From Caenispirillum salinarum AK4 (lineage in GTDB: Bacteria > Pseudomonadota > Alphaproteobacteria > Rhodospirillales > Rhodospirillaceae): a stretch of DNA of 64,000 nt. The notes under the pieces were generated by a model. It was not told the origin of the DNA. It saw only the letters and a program-made list of their open reading frames with translations, and made no database searches. This document shows, piece by piece, positions 15,107 through 23,814 of this stretch. How positions within the stretch are numbered: position 1 is the first letter of the stretch; each line of letters begins with the position of its first letter. Location of the stretch: NCBI RefSeq assembly GCF_000315795.1, contig NZ_ANHY01000003.1, forward strand, positions 248,001-312,000, written 5' to 3'. Both the position numbers and the translations under genes were made by a program.

Positions 15107-16870
15107 ATGGGTATGCAGCACAACCAGGGCCTGAACCTGGGCGCCATGAGCGGCACCTCGGCCGAGGACGCGCGCCGGGGCAAGCGCCTGGAACGGCTGA
15201 TCGAACTGGGTATCGCACTCTCGGCCGAGCGGGATCACGACCGGCTGATGGAGCGCATCCTGCTGGAAGCGAAGGACCTGACCAACGCGGACGGCGGGAC
15301 GCTGTACCTGCGTACGGAAGATGACACGCTGCGGTTCACGATCCTGCGCAACGACACGTTGAACACCGCCATGGGCGGCACCACCGGCAAGGCCATTCCC
15401 TTCCCGCCGCTGCCCATGACGCTGCCCGACGGCGCGCCCAACCACAACAACGTCGCCACCCACGCCGCCCTGACCGGGACATCCATCAACATCGTCGATG
15501 CCTACGAGGCCGAAGGATTCGACTTTTCCGGCACCAAGACGTTCGACGCGGGCACGGGCTACCGCTCCAAGTCGTTCCTGACCATCCCGCTGAAGAATTT
15601 CGGCGGCGCGGTCATCGGCGTGCTGCAGCTCATCAACGCGCGCGATGACGACGGCACCGTCATCCCCTTCACCGACGAGGTGCAGCCGCTGGTGGAAGCC
15701 CTGGCCAGCCAAGCGGCAGTGGCCATCGACAACCAGCAGCTCATGGCCGCGCAGCGGGACCTGCTGGACAGCTTCATCAAGGTGATCGCCGACGCCATCG
15801 ACTCCAAGTCGCCCTACACCGGCGGCCACTGCCGGCGCGTCCCCATGATCGCCGAGCTTCTGGCCGAGGCCGCGTGCAGGGAAACCGAAGGTCCCTTTGC
15901 CGAGTTCGACCTGGACGACGATCAGCGCCAGGAACTGCACCTGGGCGCCTGGTTGCACGACTGCGGCAAGGTCACCACGCCGGAATACGTGGTCGACAAG
16001 GCGACCAAGCTGGAAACCATCTACGACCGCATCCACGAGGTCCGCACCCGCTTCGAGGTCCTGCGCCGCGACGCCGAGATCGCCCTGTGGAAGGGAATCG
16101 CGGAAGGCGGAGACGAGGCGGCGCTGCGGGCGGACTTCGAGAAGACCGTGGCGGCGCTGGAGGACGACTGGGCCTTCATCGCCGAAACCAACATCGGCGG
16201 CGAGTTCACCACCGACGAGCGCAAGGCCCGCGTCAAGGAGATCGGCGCGCGGACCTGGACCCGGCATTTCGACCGTACGCTGGGCCTGTCGTGGGAGGAA
16301 GGCAAACGCCTGGAGGACACCCCGCCGCCGCCCCCGCCGGCGACCGAACGCCTGCTGGAAGACCGGCCGGACCACAAGGTCGGCATCTACGACAAGGGCG
16401 AAATCTACAACCTGTGTGTCGGCCGCGGCACGCTGACCGACGAGGAACGCAAGGTCATCAACGACCACATCGTCGTCACCCAGCAGATGCTGGCGCGCCT
16501 GCCCTTCCCCAAGCACCTGAAGCGGGTGCCGCAGATCGCGGGCAATCATCACGAAAAGATGGACGGCACGGGCTATCCCGCCGGCCTGGCGGGCGAGGAC
16601 ATGGACGTGACCGAGCGGATCATGTGCATCGCCGACATCTTCGAGGCGCTGACGGCCGCCGACCGACCCTACAAGACGCCCAAGACGCTGTCGGAATGCG
16701 TGAAGATTCTCAATTTCATGCGCAAGGACAACCACATCGACGGCGACCTGTTCGAGCTGTTCCTGCGCTCGGGCGCCTACAAGGAATACGCCGAGGTCTG
16801 CCTGCTGCCCGAGCAGATCGACGAGGTCGACCTGAGCCAGTACCTGACGCGCATGGACGCGGCGGAGTAG
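15107..16870 (+). CDS. GAF domain plus HD-GYP c-di-GMP phosphodiesterase-type protein, with insertion
   Basis: The 587-residue cytosolic protein has a GAF-type sensor at about residues 30-200 (ELGIALSAERDHDRLME, then VIGVLQLINA). The HD region carries LHDCGK with His284-Asp285, and the GYP part has HHEKMDGTGYP with His481-His482. HD-GYP enzymes hydrolyse c-di-GMP. The gap between HD and HHE is about 197 residues, against about 60 in the second HD-GYP protein of this window, so roughly 135 residues are inserted here. GGAGGG at 15092-15097 supports the start at 15107. Regulatory ligand unknown. Confidence 0.9.
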   Translation: MGMQHNQGLNLGAMSGTSAEDARRGKRLERLIELGIALSAERDHDRLMERILLEAKDLTNADGGTLYLRTEDDTLRFTILRNDTLNTAMGGTTGKAIPFPPLPMTLPDGAPNHNNVATHAALTGTSINIVDAYEAEGFDFSGTKTFDAGTGYRSKSFLTIPLKNFGGAVIGVLQLINARDDDGTVIPFTDEVQPLVEALASQAAVAIDNQQLMAAQRDLLDSFIKVIADAIDSKSPYTGGHCRRVPMIAELLAEAACRETEGPFAEFDLDDDQRQELHLGAWLHDCGKVTTPEYVVDKATKLETIYDRIHEVRTRFEVLRRDAEIALWKGIAEGGDEAALRADFEKTVAALEDDWAFIAETNIGGEFTTDERKARVKEIGARTWTRHFDRTLGLSWEEGKRLEDTPPPPPPATERLLEDRPDHKVGIYDKGEIYNLCVGRGTLTDEERKVINDHIVVTQQMLARLPFPKHLKRVPQIAGNHHEKMDGTGYPAGLAGEDMDVTERIMCIADIFEALTAADRPYKTPKTLSECVKILNFMRKDNHIDGDLFELFLRSGAYKEYAEVCLLPEQIDEVDLSQYLTRMDAAE

Positions 16871-16967
16871 GGAGGGGCGTCGGCGTCCGAACGAAGCCCC
16901 CGCCTCGGGCGTGGATAAGGGGCGGGTGTTTCACCTGCTCCCGGACAACCGCCAGAGGACCTTCCGC

Positions 16968-17231
16968 ATGACGCGCGATGTCGCCTATCCCGCTTCCGTC
17001 AGCCGCGAGCCCGCCGCGCCGGGCACGCCCGTGACGGTGCGCCTGCCCCAGTTTCCCGAGCTTGAGGCCGTCGGCCCGACGGAGGGCGAGGCGCTGTCGG
17101 AAGCGCAGGTGCGGCTTCAGGGCATGATCAACGACATGGCCGCCCGCGGCGAACAGATCCCCATGCCCACGCAGGCCAGCGGCCCCGGCCAAGTCAGCGT
17201 CACGGTGCACGTGCCCGAGCCGCCAGAGTAG
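16968..17231 (+). CDS. HicB-like domain protein without a HicA partner
   Basis: The 87-residue protein has the HicB_like pattern: a beta strand with a ... LPQFPELEAVGPTEGEALSEAQ ... segment, a helix, then a Gly-Glu-x-Ile-Pro-x-Pro turn (GEQIPMPTQ). HicB antitoxins normally sit next to a 60-residue HicA toxin and carry a C-terminal DNA-binding domain; neither is present, so this is a solitary HicB-fold protein. The ATG at 16968 has AGAGGA eight bases upstream and is preferred to the GTG at 16911. It follows the HD-GYP gene by 97 bases. Confidence 0.7.
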   Translation: MTRDVAYPASVSREPAAPGTPVTVRLPQFPELEAVGPTEGEALSEAQVRLQGMINDMAARGEQIPMPTQASGPGQVSVTVHVPEPPE

Positions 17232-17312
17232 CCGGAAGGGTGCAAGAGTTGCGCTTTGTCGCCTGCCGCCACGGCCACCGCCACCACCACGACGTGACCA
17301 CTGACCGGGAGC

Positions 17313-17333
17313 GCGAGGGCGCGTCGCCCTCGC
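17313..17333. terminator. hairpin between convergent genes
   Basis: GCGAGGGCG at 17313-17321 and CGCCCTCGC at 17325-17333 with a three-base loop, followed by ATCCTTTC on the plus strand. It lies between convergent genes and probably ends the transcript from the left. Confidence 0.5.
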
Positions 17334-17367
17334 ATCCTTTCATCGCGCCGCAGGCGCGAAGCCGCCG

Positions 17368-19221
17368 TTAGCCGCTGCCGTCCGTCGCCTCGCGCGCCGC
17401 CACCTCGCCGCCCAGGCGGCGCAGCAGGCCCTCGGCGCGGCCCAGGTTCTTTTCCGCCACGCGCGCCAGCATCCCGGCGCCGTGGCCGCGGTAGACCTCG
17501 ACGGCGTCGGTGAAACACGCCACGGCCTGGTCCAGCGGCTTGGGGTCGCGGGTGTGCTTCGCCAGCAGGAACAGGGCCGTGCCCAGGCTGTTGCGGCTGG
17601 CCGCCCACAGGATGGGCGTCGTCGACGGGTCGCGCACGGTCAGCGCGTTGCGGCTGGTGCCGACGGCCCGTTCCAGCACCTCCTGGTTCTTGTGCTGGTC
17701 GCCGTAGACCTGCAGCACCTGGCTGACGTTGTGCATGACGTCGGCCCAGTGCCACGGAAAGTTGCCCCGCGTGAACACCGTCAGCGCGTGCTGGAAGGCT
17801 CCGACGGCCTCGCGCAGCGCGTCGACGTTGCCTTCCGTCATGTCCAGGCGGAACAGCACCGTGCCCAGGCGGTTGTGCAGGCCCGCCCATTCCACCGGCG
17901 CCACCGAGCGTTCCGTGCCGTAGATGGCGTTGCGGAAACCCTCTGCCGCGGCGTGCAGGTATTCGGCGTTGCCGGTGCGCTCGCCGACGGCCTGGTAGAC
18001 CAGCGCCAGCTGGCGTTGCAGGCAGTACCAGACCTCGGCGTCTTCCTGCGGCGTCCATTCGATGGCGGCGCGCAGCACGTCGGCGCCGTATTCCTGCAGG
18101 CCGGTGCCGGGCGACAGGGTGCCCGCGGCGGCGCAGGCGATGCCGTAGCAGGCGAAGATCTGCGCCGTCTCGATCTGGTAGAGGCCGTCCACCGGCGTAT
18201 CGATGAACACCCGCGCGGCCTCAAGCCAGCCCGGCAGGCGGGCGGCGAGCGTCTGCGCCTGGGCCTCGCCGCGCGGTTCGATGGCGGCCATGACCACCGA
18301 CTGCACCAGCGCCGCCCAGCTTTCGTCGAAGTAGCAGGGCACCGGCAGCCACAGCAGCGGATGCGGCCGCCCGGCACGTTCCTCCTCGCTGAGCGAGGCG
18401 GCGGTCATGTGGATGCGGTCCATGCGGCCTTCGCCGTCCACCGCGCCCCACAGGACCAGGTCGGCGCGCTCCTCGGCCAGCCAGCGCTGGGCGCTGGCGT
18501 TGGCGCGCCGCGCCTGTTCCCCGGGCATGAGCAGAAGGTCCGCCTCGGCCGGAAGAGGGGTGCCGTGGGCGCGGACGGAGAAGCCCTCCAGTTGCTCCAG
18601 CCAGGCGATCAGGTGGGGGCGCTGGGTGTCCTCGGGGTCGTTGGCGAAGGGGGCAACCAGCACCTCGAAGGGGCGCACCGCACCATCGCGCTTCTCGCCG
18701 CTGGAGGAGCGCCAGCGGCCGAACAGGCGGGCGAGCAGGGTGGGGCGGCGCGGCTCGGCCAGGACCGACAGTTCGGGCAGGCCGTAGGCGTCGACGGGCA
18801 CGGGCAGGTTGGTCGTCTCGCCGCTCCGGCGCCGGCGCCCGGACCCGGCGCTGCCGCCCTCGTCACCGCCCCAGTAGGAGATGGCGGCACGGTCGTCGGT
18901 CTCGCGCAGGCGCTGGGCCAGCTTGGACATGACCTTCATGGCCGTCGCCGGATCGTCCTCGATGCGGCGCAGGAACTCGCGGCGGGGAATCACCTTCACC
19001 GCCACGTCGCCGGAGGCATAGGCAGTGGCCGTGCGCGGCGAATTGTCCAGCAGCCCCAGCTCGCCGAACAGTTCGTCGCGGGTGGCCGTCCCCATCAGCA
19101 CGGGCCCGGCCCGGCTGTCGTGGTACAGGTCGACGCGCCCCGACTGCACGATGTAGGCGCTGTCGGAGCGGTCGCCTTCGGCGTAGATGATCTCGCCGTC
19201 CTTGAACTTCCGCGTCTTCAC
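17368..19221 (-). CDS. cyclic-nucleotide-binding domain fused to a large helical repeat region
   Basis: The 617-residue protein begins (GTG start) with a CRP-type cyclic nucleotide-binding domain at about residues 5-115. Its phosphate-binding cassette is FGELGLLDNSPRTATAYA, retaining Gly-Glu and Arg-Thr-Ala, so cAMP or cGMP binding is plausible. A Ser/Arg-rich linker follows, then a domain with ADLVLWGAVDGEGR that recalls the TolB-like part of some cyclases, then Ala-rich TPR-like helices from about residue 330 to 600. There is no helix-turn-helix, so it is not a transcription factor. It is probably a cyclic-nucleotide or membrane-state sensing scaffold; the function is unknown. Confidence 0.8.
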   Translation of the reverse strand: MKTRKFKDGEIIYAEGDRSDSAYIVQSGRVDLYHDSRAGPVLMGTATRDELFGELGLLDNSPRTATAYASGDVAVKVIPRREFLRRIEDDPATAMKVMSKLAQRLRETDDRAAISYWGGDEGGSAGSGRRRRSGETTNLPVPVDAYGLPELSVLAEPRRPTLLARLFGRWRSSSGEKRDGAVRPFEVLVAPFANDPEDTQRPHLIAWLEQLEGFSVRAHGTPLPAEADLLLMPGEQARRANASAQRWLAEERADLVLWGAVDGEGRMDRIHMTAASLSEEERAGRPHPLLWLPVPCYFDESWAALVQSVVMAAIEPRGEAQAQTLAARLPGWLEAARVFIDTPVDGLYQIETAQIFACYGIACAAAGTLSPGTGLQEYGADVLRAAIEWTPQEDAEVWYCLQRQLALVYQAVGERTGNAEYLHAAAEGFRNAIYGTERSVAPVEWAGLHNRLGTVLFRLDMTEGNVDALREAVGAFQHALTVFTRGNFPWHWADVMHNVSQVLQVYGDQHKNQEVLERAVGTSRNALTVRDPSTTPILWAASRNSLGTALFLLAKHTRDPKPLDQAVACFTDAVEVYRGHGAGMLARVAEKNLGRAEGLLRRLGGEVAAREATDGSG

Positions 19222-19298
19222 GGCCGGTCAGCCCCCGTACCGGTGGCGGGGGCGTCGGCGCGCGCGGCGGCGGCGGACGGCAGCGGCGGGTTCGCGTT

Positions 19299-19538
19299 TC
19301 AGCCCTCGGACCCTCCCGGCGGGCGGTCGTACTGGATGGCGCCCTGGTAGACGCGGGCGGTGCGGTCGCCGCGGGTCACGGCGATGAAGCGGTGGCCGTT
19401 CTCGTCCTCGTCCATGGCGATCTGGATGGCGCCCGACTCCAGGTCCTGCGCGACCTGCTTGTCCTCCATCTCCAAAGCCTTGGCGATGCTGCCGACCAGG
19501 GCGTTGATCTCGTCATACATTTCGCGGTTGTCGCTCAC
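19299..19538 (-). CDS. small acidic protein of unknown function
   Basis: I do not recognise this 79-residue protein. It is acidic and soluble, predicted as one helix (YDEINALVGSIAKALEMEDKQ region) then strands (HRFIAVTRGDRTARVYQGAIQY). The GTG at 19536-19538 is favoured by the GAGGA upstream; the longer frame to 19646 has an unlikely Cys/Arg-rich lead. It lies 77 bases upstream of the cyclic-nucleotide-binding gene on the same strand and may share its transcript. Confidence 0.6.
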   Translation of the reverse strand: MSDNREMYDEINALVGSIAKALEMEDKQVAQDLESGAIQIAMDEDENGHRFIAVTRGDRTARVYQGAIQYDRPPGGSEG

Positions 19539-19672
19539 GGCGTCGAAATCCTCGGGCGTTGCGCGGATGGTGCCTTTTCGGCACGCACCATAGCACCGCG
19601 CGCGCGACGACGCGAACCCCCGAGGCATCCCGGACAGTCGGCTCAAGCATGATGGAGGGGAAAGAGGCGCTC

Positions 19673-19731
19673 GGGGCGGCGGTGACCGGATGGTCGACGG
19701 AGGGGGATGATGCTCCGGTCACTGCCGCCCC
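19673..19731. repeat. long inverted repeat, 18-bp arms
   Basis: GGGGCGGCGGTGACCGGA at 19673-19690 pairs with TCCGGTCACTGCCGCCCC at 19714-19731, with one mismatch, around a 23-base loop. It has no T-tract and no linked transposase. It may be a REP/MITE-like relic or a structured RNA. Confidence 0.65.
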
Positions 19732-19765
19732 TTAAGGGGGAAGGGGACCCCTTGGCGCTTTAACG

Positions 19766-19785
19766 CCCGAAACCGGGGTTTCGGG
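19766..19785. repeat. short perfect inverted repeat
   Basis: CCCGAAACC at 19766-19774 and GGTTTCGGG at 19777-19785 around GG. It lies 35 bases after the long hairpin, in a region without genes. Confidence 0.6.
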
Positions 19786-19983
19786 TCTCAAGACTTTTCT
19801 GGCTGTCCGCACCGGCTGAAGGGGAGGCCGGCGGGAGCCGGGGCGCTCCGCCTATACCGGAGTGCCTTAGTCAAGAAATAGTCGGAAGAATTCCAACATG
19901 CAACCCAAAAAACGTGCGGTGCAGGGGGAGGGGGCGTTATGCTCGCGTCGGATGTTGCCGCAGTGACCCCTGGGAGATGCCGA

Positions 19984-21780
19984 ATGCCGAGACACTTCAA
20001 GCCCTTGGCCGCGCTTTTCGCGCTGACGCTGGCCGCCTGCGCGACCCCGGAAACGCCGCCCCCCGCGGCGGTCCAGGCGCCGCCGCCGGAGCCCGTGGCC
20101 CAGCCCGAGATCGCGACCGGCTGGACCGCCAAGGACCCGGTCCGGGCGACGGAGTTCATGATCGCGGCGGCGAATCCGCATGCCGCCAAGGCCGGCTTCG
20201 ACATGCTCAAGCGCGGCGGCGCGGCCATCGACGCGGCCATCGCCGCCCAGGCCGTGCTGACGCTGGTGGAGCCGCAGTCCAGCGGCATCGGCGGCGGCGC
20301 CTTCCTGCTGTATTTCGACGACGAGACCCGCCGCCTGACCAGCTGGGACGGCCGCGAAACAGCCCCCGCCGCCGCCACGCCCGAACGGTTCCTCGACGAC
20401 GCCGGCAATCCCCGCGGTTTCTACGACGCGGTGGTGGGCGGCGTGTCCGTCGGCGTCCCGGGCGTCCTGCGCATGATGGAGGCGGTGCACGCGCGCGAGG
20501 GCCGGCTTGCCTGGGCAGACCTGTTCGAGCCCGCAATCGCGCTGGCCGAGGGCGGGTTCGCCGTCAGTCCGCGCCTGCACCAGATGCTTGCCGCCGAGGA
20601 GCACCTGCCGAAGATGCCCGCCGCCAGCGCCTACTTCTACGGCGAGGACGGCGAGGCCCCGCCGGTGGGCACGGTGCTGCGCAATCCCGAACTGGCGGCC
20701 ACGCTGCGCGCCATCGCCGAGGGCGGGGCGGATGCGTTCTATGAAGGGCCGCTCGCCCGCGCCATCGTGGCGGCGGTGAACGGGGCGGAGCGCAATCCCG
20801 GCGATCTGGCGCTGTCCGACCTGGCCGGCTACGAGGCCAAGGAGCGTCCGCCGGTGTGCATCAGCTACCGCGCCCAGCTGGTGTGCGGCATGGGTCCGCC
20901 GTCGTCGGGCGGCATCGCAGTCGGTCAGATCCTCGGCATGCTGGACACCGTCTCGCCGGTGCTGGTGAAGGACCCCTTGAGCGTCCGCACCGCACACTTC
21001 CTGACGCAGGCGGAGCGGCTGGCCTTCGCCGACCGCAACCGCTACGTCGCCGACAGCGACTTCGTGGACGTGCCCGTCTCGGGCCTGCTGGACAAGGGTT
21101 ACCTGCGCAAGCGGGCCCAGATGATCCGCCCCGACAGCCTGATCCCCAACCCCAGGCCGGGCACGCCCAACGGCCTGTCGCAGCAGGCGGCGGCGCTGGG
21201 CGACGGCGATGCGCTGGAACTGCCGTCCACCAGTCAGGTCAGCGTGGTGGACAAGTACGGCGACGCCCTGTCCATGACCACCTCCATCGAGAACGCCTTC
21301 GGCTCGCGGGTTTTCGTGAAGGGCTTCCTGCTGAACAACCAGCTCACCGACTTCTCCTTCTCGCCCAGGGACGAGGAGGGCCGCCCTGTCGCCAACCGGG
21401 TGGAGCCGGGCAAGCGGCCGCGCAGCTCCATGGCGCCGACCATCGTGCTGGGACAGACGGCGCGGCCGGTGCTGGTGACGGGCTCGCCGGGCGGGCCGCG
21501 CATCATCGGCTACACCGCGCAGTCGGTGATGGCCGCCGTCGACTGGGACATGGACCCGCAGGAGGCGGCCAGCCTGCCCCACGTGCAAAGCCGCGGCGGC
21601 CCGACCGAGCTTGAGGCCGGCACGCCGGCGGAAGTGCTGGCCGGCGGCCTGCGGGAGCGGGGTCATACCATCCGGGTCACCGACATGACCAGCGGCCTGC
21701 ACATCATCGCCATGCCAGAGGACGGCCCGATCCTGGGCGGTGCCGACCCGCGCCGCGAAGGCGTGGCGCTGGGCGAGTGA
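19984..21780 (+). CDS. ggt: gamma-glutamyltransferase, lipoprotein form
   Basis: The 598-residue precursor is a gamma-glutamyltranspeptidase that self-cleaves into two subunits and moves gamma-glutamyl groups from glutathione and related compounds. The catalytic N-terminal Thr of the small subunit is Thr416, in STSQVSVVDKYGDALSM, and GSPGGPRII is present in the small subunit. The N terminus has a hydrophobic stretch ending LAAC, a lipobox, followed by Pro/Ala-rich spacer, so it is probably a membrane-anchored periplasmic lipoprotein rather than a free one. GGGAGA precedes the ATG at 19984. It is followed by the amidase gene 12 bases later. Confidence 0.92.
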   Translation: MPRHFKPLAALFALTLAACATPETPPPAAVQAPPPEPVAQPEIATGWTAKDPVRATEFMIAAANPHAAKAGFDMLKRGGAAIDAAIAAQAVLTLVEPQSSGIGGGAFLLYFDDETRRLTSWDGRETAPAAATPERFLDDAGNPRGFYDAVVGGVSVGVPGVLRMMEAVHAREGRLAWADLFEPAIALAEGGFAVSPRLHQMLAAEEHLPKMPAASAYFYGEDGEAPPVGTVLRNPELAATLRAIAEGGADAFYEGPLARAIVAAVNGAERNPGDLALSDLAGYEAKERPPVCISYRAQLVCGMGPPSSGGIAVGQILGMLDTVSPVLVKDPLSVRTAHFLTQAERLAFADRNRYVADSDFVDVPVSGLLDKGYLRKRAQMIRPDSLIPNPRPGTPNGLSQQAAALGDGDALELPSTSQVSVVDKYGDALSMTTSIENAFGSRVFVKGFLLNNQLTDFSFSPRDEEGRPVANRVEPGKRPRSSMAPTIVLGQTARPVLVTGSPGGPRIIGYTAQSVMAAVDWDMDPQEAASLPHVQSRGGPTELEAGTPAEVLAGGLRERGHTIRVTDMTSGLHIIAMPEDGPILGGADPRREGVALGE

Positions 21781-21791
21781 GGAGGCGCGCC

Positions 21792-23159
21792 ATGGACCCG
21801 ATGACGCCCATCGCGGCGCTGCTGGCCGACCTGGCCGACGGGCGCACCACCTCCCGCGCGCTGACCGAGGCCTGCCTGGCACGGGCGAAGGCGCCGGACG
21901 GGGAAGGCGCGCGCGTCTTCACCCTGATTGACGATCGGGCAGCACTGGCCGCCGCCGACGCCGCCGACGCGCTGCGGGCGGCGGGCATCGACGGCGGACC
22001 GCTGCTGGGCCTGCCGGTCTCGGTGAAGGACCTGTTCGACGTGAAGGGCCAGGTGACGGCCGCCGGCTCGGTGGTGCGTGCCGACGACCCGCCGGCGACC
22101 GCCGATGCGCCGGCGGTGCGCCGCCTGCGGGCGGCCGGGGCGGTGGTGGTCGGGCGCACCAACATGACCGAGTTCGCCTTTTCGGGCGTCGGGTTGAACC
22201 CGCACCACGGCACGCCGCGCAACCCCTGGGACCGGGCGACGGGCCGCATTCCCGGCGGCTCCTCGGCCGGCGCGGCGGTCTCGGTGACCGACGGCATGGC
22301 GGCGGCGGCTTTGGGCACCGACACCGGCGGTTCGGTGCGCATCCCGGCCGGGCTGTGCGGGCTGGCCGGCTTCAAGCCGACGCAGGCCCGCGTGCCGCGC
22401 GACGGCGCCTTTCCGCTGTCCTACGCCATGGACTCGGTGGGGCCGCTGGCGCCGACGGTGGCGTGCTGCGCGCTGCTGGATGCGGTGCTGGCGGGCGCCG
22501 AGCCGGTGGTGCCCGAGCCCATGCCAATCAAGGACCTGCGCGTGGCGGTGCCCCAGGGGCTGGTGCTCGACGACATGGACGAATCGGTGGCGGAGCGGTT
22601 CGAGACGGCGCTGCACACCCTGTCCGCCGCCGGCGTGCACGTGGACGGCCTGGGCGTCGCCGACCTGCTGGACACCACCTATGTCGCCCGTCAGGCGCTG
22701 GAGGTGACGGTGGAGGCCTGGTCCATCCACCGCCACCGCGCGGCCACGGACGCGGCGCGCTTCGACCAGCGGGTCCTGGCCCGCATGAAGGCGGCCGACG
22801 GCCTGAGCGCGGCCGACGTCATCGACCTGCAGCTTTGGCGCAAGGACTTCCAGCGGCGGTGGAACGTCCTTGCGGCGGACTATGATGCGCTGCTGTGGCC
22901 CACCCTGCCGACGCTGGCGCCCACCATCGCCCAGGTGGATGCCGACGAGGAAAGCTACAACCACTGGAACCGCCTCATGCTGCGCAACACGCGGTTGGTC
23001 AACGTGCTGGACGGCTGCGCGGCGACGATCCCCATTCACCGCCCCCGCGAGGCCGCCGTCGGCCTTCAGGTGGTCGGGCCGACGGGAGCCGACACGCGCA
23101 CGCTGCGCGTGGCCCTGGCGCTGGAGGCGGCGCTTTCGGAGATGCGCGATGTTCCATGA
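21792..23159 (+). CDS. amidase-signature family hydrolase
   Basis: The 455-residue enzyme has the Ser-cisSer-Lys triad of the amidase family: Lys79 in SVKDLFDVKG, the cis-Ser in GGSSAG (residues 155-160), and the nucleophile Ser181 in DTGGSVRIP. It hydrolyses carbon-nitrogen bonds in amides; the substrate is unknown and it is not GatA by context, since gatB and gatC are absent. AGGAGG at 21780-21785 supports the ATG at 21792. It sits between ggt and a flavin reductase, with an 11-base overlap to the latter, suggesting a catabolic or scavenging operon. Confidence 0.9.
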   Translation: MDPMTPIAALLADLADGRTTSRALTEACLARAKAPDGEGARVFTLIDDRAALAAADAADALRAAGIDGGPLLGLPVSVKDLFDVKGQVTAAGSVVRADDPPATADAPAVRRLRAAGAVVVGRTNMTEFAFSGVGLNPHHGTPRNPWDRATGRIPGGSSAGAAVSVTDGMAAAALGTDTGGSVRIPAGLCGLAGFKPTQARVPRDGAFPLSYAMDSVGPLAPTVACCALLDAVLAGAEPVVPEPMPIKDLRVAVPQGLVLDDMDESVAERFETALHTLSAAGVHVDGLGVADLLDTTYVARQALEVTVEAWSIHRHRAATDAARFDQRVLARMKAADGLSAADVIDLQLWRKDFQRRWNVLAADYDALLWPTLPTLAPTIAQVDADEESYNHWNRLMLRNTRLVNVLDGCAATIPIHRPREAAVGLQVVGPTGADTRTLRVALALEAALSEMRDVP

Positions 23160-23796
23160 AGTCGGCCAGCCGCACGGGCTGCCCTACAACCCGTTCAAGA
23201 GCTGCGTCATCCCCCGCCCCATCGGCTGGATCACCAGCGTCGACACGCAAGGGCGGGTGAACCTGGCGCCGTTCAGCTTCTTCAACGCCCTGGCGAGCGA
23301 ACCGCCGCTGGTGATGATCTCCATCAACGGGCGCCACGGCGGCGGCGGGCCCAGCAAGGACACCCTCGCCAACTGCCGTGAGACCGGCGAGTTCGTGGTG
23401 AACATGGCGACCTATGCCCTGCGCGACGCCGTCAGCGCCACCTCCGGCCCGCTGCCCACGGGCGAGAGCGAACTGGACGCCGCCGGCCTGACGGCGGAGC
23501 CGAGCCAACTGGTCGCTCCGCCGCGCGTGGCCGAGAGCCCCATCCACCTGGAATGCCGGGTGCACCAGATCATCGACCTGCCGTCGGACAACCCGGACAG
23601 CCGCAACACCATGGTGATCGGCCGGGTGGTCGGCGTGCATATCCGCGATGATGCCCTGACGGAAGACGGCCGCGTCGACGTGGAAAAGATCCAGCCCATC
23701 GCCCGGCTGGGCTATCAGGACTACGCCACCGTCGACCGCATCTGGCAGCTCACCCGCCCCAAGGGCGGCGGTGACAGGACTGCCGAGGGACGGTAG
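23149..23796 (+). CDS. flavin reductase-like (FMN-binding split barrel) protein
   Basis: The 215-residue protein has the Flavin_Reduct fold signature: PYNPFKSCVIPRPIGWITS at the N terminus, NLAPFSFFNALASEPPLVM, and a late IARLGYQDYATVD. Such proteins bind FMN and reduce flavin or act as oxidoreductases. The start at 23149 overlaps the amidase end by 11 bases; the longer upstream frame runs through the amidase in another frame. Physiological substrate unknown. Confidence 0.88.
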   Translation: MFHEVGQPHGLPYNPFKSCVIPRPIGWITSVDTQGRVNLAPFSFFNALASEPPLVMISINGRHGGGGPSKDTLANCRETGEFVVNMATYALRDAVSATSGPLPTGESELDAAGLTAEPSQLVAPPRVAESPIHLECRVHQIIDLPSDNPDSRNTMVIGRVVGVHIRDDALTEDGRVDVEKIQPIARLGYQDYATVDRIWQLTRPKGGGDRTAEGR

Positions 23797-23814
23797 CGGG
23801 AGCCTCGCGCCACC

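Larger units (their letters stand above)
19539..19983. other. 445-base intergenic region rich in inverted repeats
   Basis: No gene is convincing here. The region between divergent genes holds a long hairpin (19673-19731) and a shorter one (19766-19785), and CTCCG/CGGAG arms near 19845-19862. The right end is AT-rich (19865-19915) and could hold the promoter of the gamma-glutamyltransferase gene. Confidence 0.5.
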
